NCBI GenBank assembly: GCA_023376005.1
Contig: CM042145.1
Coordinates: forward strand, 102,546,248 to 102,610,247
Direction: 5' to 3'
Source of the DNA: Doryteuthis pealeii
Taxonomy: Eukaryota > Mollusca > Cephalopoda > Myopsida > Loliginidae
DNA: 64,000 nt
Shown: positions 44,701-56,700 of the stretch, piece by piece
How the letters are laid out: the number at the start of each line of letters is the position of its first letter
How positions within the stretch are numbered: the stretch's first letter is position 1
Program-made: the position numbers and the translations under genes
The notes under the pieces: generated by a model
Told to the model about the DNA's origin: nothing
Databases searched by the model: none
What the model saw: the letters and a program-made list of their open reading frames with translations, nothing else

Positions 44701-47700
44701 AAATAGTTTGGTTTCATTTGTTTGTTTTACAGCATATCAACCCGTTTCAGGTCATTTAGTGCCAAAACAAGTCATTTTGATAAAGTTTCTATGTTTCAAG
44801 TTCTTAATATCTTCAAATTAGTATAAATAATTTTCATTAACTTCATTTGGTTTGGTTTGGTTTGTTTAATGGTTTAATAACCCTGTGGGTCATTTAATGC
44901 CAAAAACTGTTAGAGTGTGAGATAAAAGTTGGTACTCAAATTTCCTTTAAAGGTGTATTTTTATTTCTCTCAAGAACGATAAGATGTTATCTATATTAGT
45001 ATTCTCAAATAGATCCATATTATTTGCATTGAAACATTTCTTTCTGATTGGAACAAAAACTCCACACTCCATGAGGAAATGTTTGACAGTGTACAGTATT
45101 TGATATGTCCCACACTGTGATTGATCATCCTGCTTGAGCATAAAAGAGTGTGTAAGTCTTTATGTTCTATAAAAAGATTTTTAAATAAATTCTTTAGTTA
45201 TAGTTATGCCAGAATAATAAGCTCAAGATGGTAACACACCTATTGATAATAATCATGTCACAGGTGAGAACCAAATCGTCATCATCAGGTCATGCTCGCA
45301 GCACAGATATCCATGACTCTCTCTCGCCAACCGTCCCTATCGGTCAGCAATCCCGAGAGGGGGGTGACAGGCTTATTAAATAAACAATTGCTATCTTGAT
45401 AGTTTTTATAATCATTCTTGGCTGTGTTAGTGTTGTTATCAACGTTGAAATTCATGTGAACTGGCAACTATGGTAAATCAAACTCTTGGAACAATTCTTG
45501 TTTTATCTTGTTAGTGACATCAGATTTCCATATGATTGATAATCTGTTTATAAAAGTCCAGAGTTTCCTATGTGTATATTGACATCGCTTTCTGTAAATG
45601 AGATATTACTACCTAGGTAGGTGAACTGGTCTACTAATTTTAGAGGCTTATCATCTAGTGTGAATATCCCTATATCTTGTTTAAAACACATAAACTTAGT
45701 TTTATCTGAGTTCTGTTTTCTGTTTCTGTGAAGGCATTCACCCTAGGTTGGTTGAGCTGACTCCATCCAACGAATTCACCTATGGTGAATTCATAGAAGG
45801 AGTAACAAGGGAATAGGAAATTCACAAGCGGTCCTCAAACTCTATATGTATATCCCTGTTTGCCGCTGATTTTTATTTATCTAGTTTCATTAGAAAACAA
45901 TTTACCAACATATCTTCATTTATAATAATCATTAGGAACCAAAACAAAATTTTAAAATAGTTTGGTTTGGTTTGTTTGTTTTACAGCATATCAACCTGTT
46001 TCAAGTCATTTTGATAAAAGTTTCTATGTTTCAAGTTCTTAATATCTTCAAATTGGTATAAATAATTTTGCACAGACACAGTGACAAGTACACCAAAAGC
46101 TATTGATTCCTGACGATGATAGAGACCATTTGGATTTTTGCCAGAGCCCCTTAGGAAAGAGTTGTGGCTGTAATAACACTGGGCATCAGACCTGTGCACC
46201 TTGGGTAACCCTACCAGGAACTTCAGTTCCCGACGTCATGGCTCTGAAACTATCAAGTTTACATGAGCCTGCTGCGATGAGGAGAGGTTGGACTTTAGAA
46301 ATAATGTGCGAGATGGCCGTTTTTACAGATTTTGCTTTTCATTGTGCAGGTTGTTTAGCCACCCTCCTCACCAGAAAAATCTGTGGGGTTACCGGTTTAG
46401 TTGCCGATGATCTATGAAAAAGGAAGTACAGGGTTACATAGTACCAGTAGTATATTGAGCAACCTAACACATATCTGAGTTCACATAAAATCTATTCATA
46501 TAGTGACTTGGAATTTACTTACAAATTGGCCCAAGGTTTTCTTGCTGGTTGGAGTGACTTGTTCAAGGAATTCCAGTGCATAGTAAGTATAACGATCAAT
46601 CACATAAACACCAATGGCAGGGTCAACATGATGCTGAAAGAAATTATACAAATCAATATTCAAAATTTTGGTTTGCAAAAATAGTTTGATGTTTCTCTTT
46701 TGGATTAACTGGCAAGATTAAGCGCCCTCTGGCGGTAAGTATCTAAGTTTATTAACATCATTACTTTTATTTTAGGCAAAAGTGGAAAACTTTGTGCTTG
46801 TATTAACTGGCCATTTTCCTCTCAGTACACCTCAATCAAAGTGATTTTTATCTGATAAAAGGAGCAACATTCTTGTTTATATGACTGGTAAAAACACATT
46901 CCAGTCTTACTTATGTATATTATAATGACTAGCAAGAATATGTGCCCTCAGAGTGTAAGTATTCAAGTTTTAATGTAATGAAATACTAAATTAGAAAGAC
47001 TAAAGAATGCATATAAAAAAGATTACACTCATTTTAATTATATTTTGATTGGTTTCTACATAAAATCATTCATAGGATTGATTTTTAATACATTGAAGAA
47101 TAAAACAATAATATTATAGATCAATAACACCAAGTAATTATTTATTAACCCTGGTTTTGTTAAAACCAGTATGCTAATTAACCACATCGTATATTATGTA
47201 AGCCTTTATTTCTTAGTGATATATAAGACACATTGCAGGATATTAAATTCACTAAAAACATGGGCTGTTTTAAGGCAAATCTAACTCAGATATATAGATA
47301 TCATTAGATATCATAAAATAGTTTTATTCTATGTATTAATGATTTTGACTATAAATTAAATACTCATTGATAAACTTATGCAATTGCTGGGGGTATTGTG
47401 ATGTAAGCAGTGACATAGTTTTGATTACAGAAAGACAGACACCGAATCTCCATTATAATACAACCAAAAGTAGCAGAAAACCGGTCCTAATTTCAACAGA
47501 AAGCCTAAGTAGGATCTTTGGCCTCAATAAGAAATCATAGATATAAACCAGGGGTCCCCAAACCGCAGCATGTATTTAAGTAAGGGTCAAGTTTATTTAC
47601 AATGTAAATAAACTTGACCCTTGCTTAAATACAAATGTCTGCAACATTTTTGAAAGTTGGGTGTAGGGCTACATGGATGGGCTTCACATGCTGCGGTTTT

Positions 47701-50700
47701 GTAAGTTTTAAAGTTTTGTAAATTGAAAAAAAAGACTAATATGCTAAATACTTGCTCTTTGGTCTCATTCATCAGAAAATTTGGTGGGCATAGCTTAAGC
47801 TGTCCTTGAGCTATTGCAATGTGAGACAAAAGGATTTTTGATGAATTATAGTAAAATATACCATTTTTCCAAAAAAAATAAGACCCACCTGCAGAATAAG
47901 ACTTAGCGTAGTTTTTCAGGATGATTTATAATAAGTTTTTGAATAAAAGAACATGTTAATGGTAATAAATGTATATCATTTTTCGTGATTTCTTATCTAG
48001 AAATTTCGTAATTTTCTACTTCTTAATGTCATTTTTTGGTATATGAAGAATAAGAGATCCCCTGAAAGTAAGCACATGTGCTATATTTCAGAGTGAAAAT
48101 TAATATAAGCCCTGTCTTATTTTCGGGGAAAATATTATATTATGACATTAATATTAACTTATGACATTCAAGAGAATTCTAAGGGAGACAACTTCAAAAA
48201 GTTATCTAAAATTATTTTTTTGGAATTAACAGTAGAGCAGAAGATGGAAAACTAAAATCTCAGTAATTTCTATTTTTCATTGATTTTTTTTTTAATCTCA
48301 AAACAGTTTAACAAAAATAATATCCTGAAAAAACCTGATTTTCTTGAAAAAAATTAAACGAAATATGAAAGCAGTCTTGATTGATTGATTTTAATGGTAT
48401 GTCAACCCATCTAAGGTTACTTTATGCCTAGAGTTTATGGACTTGCATTCATTGTACATTCATATTTTTTGTGTAGTTGTTTCTTAAAAGATTTTTGCAC
48501 ACAGTTATATGATACTGAGTATTCCTACCTAATACAAATAATGTGCATACAGTTGTATGGTTTCAAGTATTCTTATCTAATACTAATAATTATATGGTTT
48601 CAAGTAATTATTTCTATTTAATAAAAGTCATTTGTTTGCACAGAGTTATATAGTTCCAAGTAACTAATAATAATCCTTAGTAAACCAGTTTAGCTTCAAG
48701 TAACTATTCTTAATAAAAAAATAATTTACAGCTATATGACATCAAGTATTCCAATCAAATATATGGATAATTTTTAAATAGATCTATTTGACCTATAGAT
48801 AGGGCTCTAACAAGTAATACCACTCCGGGTCAGTGGACCTGGGATTAATGGCAATGAAGGGGTACTGTACATCTCCAGATCAAATGCAGTTTTATGTCAT
48901 ACTTAGGACACACCTTTTTTTTTTGGAGGGGGGGGGTCTTATATTTCTGCAGGGAATTAAGTCAGCATATTCTAAGCCACACCAACAGAGTGTAAAGCAG
49001 TCAAGAATTTTGTGTATAAAAGTTATGAATATTTACTTATTTAGTTTTGATTATTAAACTCAATACTGACTTTTTGACACTGAGATTTCAGTTCACTGCA
49101 AGAAATGGAAGCAGATGGAATAAATTTCTAACTTGAATATTTTCTTTGCATAGAACAAAATAAATTAAATTAATAATAATAATTAATACCTAGGCTACAT
49201 CCTCAGATTAACAGTAGGTTAGAATTAAACACTGAATATATCATTAATTAAAATGCACATTTCTTAAATATATATTTAAATTTAAAAAAATGATTTTAAC
49301 TGAATTATTAAAATATAACATTGAATGGATTATTAGTAAAAAAAAATTTTTTTTTAAAATGAAATTAATTTCAACAACTGAAGTCATGTCTCTTCCGTGT
49401 GGTGTTCAAACATTCCACATGATACTGTGTTTATAACGTCAAGAAATATGAATATAACACCCCCTCCATGCATACATACATGTATATTATTACTGTACAC
49501 TATTCATGTTCCTGACATCAGTATATTATTTTATGTACTGTACATGAGACTTTGATGAATTGTGGTGCATCTGTACGTGATAAATTTTATTATTATTATT
49601 TTTTATTAAAACGTCTCTGAAGATGAATATACTTCAAAATTAATAAGACTTTGGACAATTACTTTTGCATTGTAATAGTCTTCAAAAATAGATAAATAAA
49701 TAGATAAAATAAAATAAATTTTTAAAAAGTAATATAAACTTTGTTTAGCAATGCTTCAAGCAAATTATAAAATTAAAATAAAAAGATAGAAAAACTAAAT
49801 AAGATGAATTAATTTGAAAGGAATGTAAGCAAAAGGACTTACTGAAAGAGAATCCTCACCAACATGGCTGCTGGCAACAGCAAGAATATTTGGTGAATAA
49901 AACTTTTGGTACATTGACTCGGCCTGGCATGTATCAATCATAAAAAAGATTTCATGGTATCTACAAAAGAAAGGTATTGTTCCACTTAAAATCCTATAAA
50001 ATTAAATATTGAAGTAAAAAGAAACACAAATATCATGCATGAAAATGAACCATGGCTTTAGCTTATGATTCTTTATGTTTAATCATCTACTAAGATTAGC
50101 TTAGTTGTGGCACAGTGAGAATCGAATTCACTAACAAGTCTGCTAATCTAGCTTGCTAACCATTACATCATGTGAGGTGCTCTAAAAATGTTACATAATT
50201 TATAGGTAGCCTATTAATTATGTACAGTAGCATAGATTTAAAAATAATGGTTAATGGAAAGATACAGTGATTGTGAGTAGCACAATGTAACCCTGTTTTG
50301 ATCTACACTTCAGGTTTGCAAGTGCGAACATGGGAAGTTAGCTAGAGAAAATCAATTTGTTGGCTAATTACTGGATGAGACAGACCAATCCAAATTTTTA
50401 TAACTTTTTTAAACTGTGGTGTAATTTTTTTTAATTTTATCAAATTGAATAACAATCTGAATTTAAAAACTTTTAAAATGACAATTCATCAATGGACAAA
50501 AAAATTGTAAGTAAATGAGGATTGTCTCATGTAATGATTAAAAGACAAATTGAAAGTGTCAATTGAAATATATTAGACCAGAGAATACATACAATTACAA
50601 CTGTAGAGAGTTTGATCCTCACTGAGTGACCTACACCAGTGGCCTTGTTCTGTATGAAGTTTAGTAAATATTAAGGCCTGCCCCATGACTGATACAGTTG

Positions 50701-53700
50701 TTTATTTTCTACTAGCATCGGTGGAGGGGGGGGGTCAGTGTTAGAGGAGGGGGTCAGTGTTAGAGGAGGGGGGGTCAGTGTTAGAGTTAACCTTTTCACT
50801 CTAACTGGGACACTGGTGTTCCAGTGAAATTTCATTTTCATTCTTAACCCTTAAAACATTGTACTAAAAAGCATAATTTTGCATATCCAAACTTTAAAAA
50901 CAAACTTAGTAGAGAAAGGGTTAAGGTACAAAGCCAAGATTTTGAAATACTGATATTCAAAGCAGGCTTAATCCACTTTAAAGAATAATCTAACACAATC
51001 TTCTTCTTTCCTCAAGCATTTGGCCTTATGCCATACTTGGTTGCACTTAGTAAATCAGAAAACAAGAATATGTATTAACCCAACCTCTCTACAGTGGGCA
51101 GGATGTGACACAAGGTCAATTTATAGCGGAGTACTGCAGGGGCCGGTTTAGCTCAACCGGTAGCGCATGAGTATCACAACTTGAGTAATCCGATTTATGT
51201 GGGAAAGCATCTGGGAGTTGACGGTAGGTTTAGCACTCCACCTCAGCAAAACAATCTCCCTGGTCTAGCGCTAGTGAAAAGTGGAGAGATTCCCTTGCTG
51301 TTTGACAATAGGCCACTCTGCAGACTTTTACTACAGGTTTGAATTGTTAGTTCTCTTTCCCATAGACTTGTTGCCTTACCAAGGCTAGAAAACCCAGTCT
51401 GCTCTATTATTTACACATAGCCAGGGAGAGAAGAGATAGATTCATGCCTTTTCCTATAGTATTAGCCCAAAAAGAAATGCTAACAAACTGGTTTAAAATC
51501 TGAACTCCTGATTCCTGGTTCCATTTCCCATGACAACCATTACCCTAAGTTCATATTAGTATACAATTACAACTATGACTTAGAAGAATTTTCACTTTAA
51601 CTTGTCAGTGAGATCAGATTTCTATATCGCTGACTATCTGTTTAAAGCAGCCCATGCCTTCCAAGCCATAGTTGTATCAGTGCTACTGTACGGCTGCACT
51701 ACTTGGACCCTAACAAAGCACCTGGAGAATAAGCTAGATGGGAGCTGCACAAGAATGCTGCGCACAATCTTAAACAAGATGTGGAAACAACACCCCACAA
51801 GAAAACAGCTATACAGCCACCAGCTCCATATCACACAAACTATATATGTGAGGCGAACAAGACATGTTGGGCAATGCTGGAGAATCAAGGATGAACTCAT
51901 AAATGACGTTCTTCTGTGGAAACCATCACATGGGCATGCCAGAGTAGGCCATCCAGCAAAGACATAAATAGACCAACTCTGCACAGATACTGAATGCTGC
52001 ACAGAGGACCTTCCAGGGGCAATGAATTATAGGGATGGTTGTCAAGAGATATCTGTGCTACTAGTGCGACATGATGATAATGACGATGATGAGTATACAA
52101 TAGTATTTGGCCATGATCAATTATGTATGCAGAATTAAATATTTATACTTTAAATGCAAAAGAAACAAATAAAAACATTATTTTTAGAATTGAAATATCT
52201 ATTTTCTCAAAAAATTTTTTTTAAATTTAGAGAAGAAAAAAGCTTTTAAAAAAATCCCCAGCCCAAATATGCCGAAGAAAACAAAACTAGAAATTTCTAC
52301 CTTCTTTTTTGCCACATCTGCTCAAAAGCATCTGCTAATTCAACATTAGAGATTTCTTCTGAGTCTTGGAATTTGAGAAATCCATCTCCACCATGACCTG
52401 AAAAGAATGATAATTGCAGAAACAATATAAGGAAGAAAAGTCTCACAAAGTGTTTCAGTTTTAACTTTCCTTGTGCAGTTGTCATAGCAACAAGCGGTAA
52501 ATAAAAGGCAGCAAAAACCAATCATTCTTTTGAAAAATATTCAGAAAAAATACTAAATAGATTTGGAAAGATCTAGTTAAAAAAATGTTCATTTTCAACA
52601 AACTCGAGAAACATGGTATGGTAACATACAAACAGAAAAATCACATCATTATGATATACATAAGTAAAACTGAAATGTATTTTTACCAGTCATATAAACA
52701 AGAATGTTGCTCCTTTCGTCAGATAAAAGTCGCTTTGATCGAGGTGTACTGGGAGGAAGACGACCAGTTAATACACGTACAAAATTTTCCACTGTTACCT
52801 AAAATAAAAGAGATGATGTTAACAATCTGTCAATATAAGATTCTCCAGACAAAGAAAAACAGCATAAAATATACAGGGTGTTTCAAAAGATTTATATTTC
52901 AGATATACAGGGTGTTTCAGAAAAATTTAAATCTTTTGAAATATACAGGGTGTTTCAAAAGATTTGATATTTCAGATGTACAGGGTGTTTCAGAAAAATG
53001 TAAATCTTTTGAAAATGTACAGGGTGTTTCAGAAAAATTTTATATTTCAGGTGTACAGGGTGTTTCAGAAAAATGTAAATCTTTTGAAAATGTACAGGGT
53101 GTTTCAGAAAAAATTTATATTTCAGATGTACATGGTGTTTCAGAAAAATTTAAATCTTTTGAAATGTACAGGGTGTTTCAGAAAAATTTTATATTTTAGA
53201 TGTACAGGGTGTTTCAGAAAAATTTAAATCATTTGAAATGTACAGGGTGTTTAAAAAAAAAATTATATCATTTTGCAATCTAATATTGACTAATTCTCAT
53301 TCAACTAAAGATTTACTGTCAAGACAGATTTCAAAAACTAAGTCTATTAGCCAATTGAATTTTTTGTTAATCGAGCAATTTTGGAACAAGTTGTTTAATC
53401 AGATCAAAAATAGCAATAGTATACAAAATTTGAAGATTAATTTGGATGATTTCAGAAAAAAATGCTAAGAAGAATAATTTAAGAGGACATTTTTTTAGGA
53501 ATAATCGGATGAATTACTTAATAGAATTTGATCTGTAAATAAATATTGTATATGTTCTGTGCAAAGATTCTCTTTTTTTTTAAAAGGTTGATGTGAGAAG
53601 ATAGAAAAAGGGGGAGATAGCCAAAGAGGCATAACCAACAAACAAATTGATCTCAAATTTTAACAGCATGTGTAAAAACAACTCAAGATTCTATGTTTAA

Positions 53701-56700
53701 TGTTTAAATGCCCTTAAAAAAGAATACAGTGAAAGGGAAAGTAATATTTGTGAATAATAGAGTACTAAAGGTAAAGCAATGATTTCATTACAACAATTTG
53801 ATAATTTCATTTAATATTTTAATAAAAAAACAAATACATACCTCATATCCACGATAATCAACTTCAACATCGTCTCCATATACATTAATATACTGATTGG
53901 CATTATTAAATACTGTTCCTAAAAATTTGAAGAAAAAAAAGGGTTGATTTGTTGAATACAAAAAAATTTTACATACTTAAAAATCAACTACACAAAGGTG
54001 TAAATATGAATGTATCGAAAAGGAGATAGACTCCCTTGCTGTTCAGCTGATACTGATAATAGGCCACTCCACTGACTTTACTTATGTCTTATATTTGTAG
54101 ATACATTTCTGCCAACATTTGACTTTAGAATTTTTTTTAATATATATCATTATAATGGAGATTTGGTGTCTGTCTGTAAGCAAAACTATGTCACAATACC
54201 CTTAGCAATTGCGTAATTTTATCAATGAGTATTAATCATTAATGCATAAAATAAATCTTATTTATTAATGATACCTCTATGAAAATCTGAGTTAGATTTG
54301 CCTCAAAACAGCCCCTGTTATTAGTCCATCTAAAATCCTGCAAAGTGTCTTATATACCACTAAGAAATAAGGTTTACATAATATATGGTGTGGTTAATTT
54401 ACATACTGGTTTTAACAAAACCAGGTTTAATAAATAATTACTCAATGTTATTGACCTCTAATATTATTGTTTTATTCTCCAAGGCATTAAAATCAATCCT
54501 ATGGATGATTTTATATAGAAACCAATTAAAATATTATTAAAATAAGTATAATTTTTTTATACGTGTTCTTATTTAATTTTGTTAGTCTTTCAAACTTAAT
54601 ATATTTGATATATATATGTCAATGAAAGGTGAAAATATTTGTCTTCTTACCTGGATGAGGATTTCTTGGATTACATGCCATATCATCAGCCACCATCAAA
54701 ATGATATGACTGAAAGAAAAAACAAAAACATGAGGAAATCATTGGAATTCATTTTTAGAAAAATCACAATTAGTTTTTTTTAAATAGATATATTTACTAA
54801 ACCCTCCACATGAGCAGGATGTGACACATGGTCAATTTCTTAAGTGGAGTTTAACAGGTTTGAATTCAGAGTTTTCTTTCTCCTCGACTAGTTGCCAAAC
54901 CAAGGTTAAAGAGCCCAGTTTGTCCTACTATTTACCCATAGCTGGAGGGAGAATATTTGGATGCATACCTTTCCCAAACGTATTGGCACAATGTGAAATG
55001 CAAACAGCCTTGTCCAGGATTTGAACCTAAGTCCATTTCCTATGACTCTAACCATTACACCACATACCTCCATATTTTTTTTTTAAATATAAGAGGATAG
55101 ATACATTTTAAGAAAAGAATAACACATGTTTTATAGTCTTGCCTTGTGGCTGGGAGAGATGTGCATTTCCACCTTTGTGCCAATGATATCAAATAGTTAT
55201 TCTTAAGATGGGCAAGCTCTCCCTTCTTGAAACTCTGTCATAAAACAATCTTTTTGAAATATATTGAAATGCCATTAATCCATTCCGGCCTCACCGAAAA
55301 CTTTCTGATAAAAATATAAAAGTAAAAATATTATAAACAACACAGGTGAGAAATCAATAACTGAAAATATTTACCTGTCTGGAATTCCCAATCGTTTGAC
55401 ACTTCTGTATATTGACAAAACATTAGCAACATGTCGATAATTAAACCAAAATCGTGATGTGTCCACTAAAACAGCCCAATTATTTGTGTGTCCACTTTGA
55501 AAAAATTCGTTAATTTTCTCCTGGAAAAAATGAGTAAAATTATAAAGTATCAATACAAGAACTTTGAGTAACAAAAATAAATGAAATAAAGTCAAAAAGA
55601 GAAATACAAAAGAACAAAACACAAAACCTCCGATTTCTCTATTTTGGGCACCTTCGACTCTGATTCCTCTTTATGTAATTAAGTGATTACAATTAATAAT
55701 AAATATAAAACTATGATTTTTTTGTAATCTATTCATATGGAGTGTGGACTGTATAACTTTAGACTAAACTAGGTCCACATAATGTATAGATTCAACTGGA
55801 GTCAAGAGTCGGTATACTTTTAACGACTTCAACTCCAGTGAAAACTCTTAATTAATTCTGACACTGACTCCGACTCCACAGCCCTGATCTTGTGAATCAA
55901 TGATTTAGAATTCAAAAAAAATTCATATTTACAAACTTCATAGCCACTAATGCAAAAGTCATTCTTAATTTTTTTTCTAAGTTTAAACATCTTAGACTTG
56001 TTTTAAAGGCAACATAAATAAAATAAAAACACTAAATTTTATAATTTTTTAAAGCAATATTTTTTTATCAAAAACTAAACTAAATTTGAACATTATTTCT
56101 ATTTTTAGACTTAGTCATTTTTTTCTTTTTACCATTTTTTTTGTCCTTTTTAAAAAATTTAAATTACATATTTATGTAATTTAAATATTATTAACTTTTT
56201 TAATTTTTAAATCCGTGTTATTTTTGGTTTTAAAAACTGACAGCAAAATAAAATGAATAAATTCACATTTAAAAATTATTTCATTTAAATTCAAAAAGAT
56301 ATATTTTTTAGATTCATTAGTACCAAGTTAAACACTACATTACGTTTTAAAGAATGTAAACAACATCTTCAAACACAAATATATTAACTTCTATCCATTA
56401 TATACAAATACATTTTATATCAAAATGTTGTCCAAACTTTCTTCTTTCTAATGATATAAAAGTTATGATAATAAAATTAAGATTTATATACAATATAGAT
56501 TTATTTTTTTCATACAATCAGCTCCTTGTTGTCTGGTTGCTACAGAAATCTAACCTCGATATTATTTTTTTTTAATTATCTTGTGAAATAAACAAAAATA
56601 ATTTAAGGTGTTTATACATAATATTCATTTATTTATTTATTCTTTTTAGAATTAAAAAAAAAAATTTTACCAAACAAGTTAAGAGATGTTTATTTTCACT

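Noticed and set aside
52585..53199. 204-codon frame with repeated YRVFQKN/VQGVSEK units
   Set aside because: It is a translation of the intronic satellite and runs antisense over PIGK exon 5.
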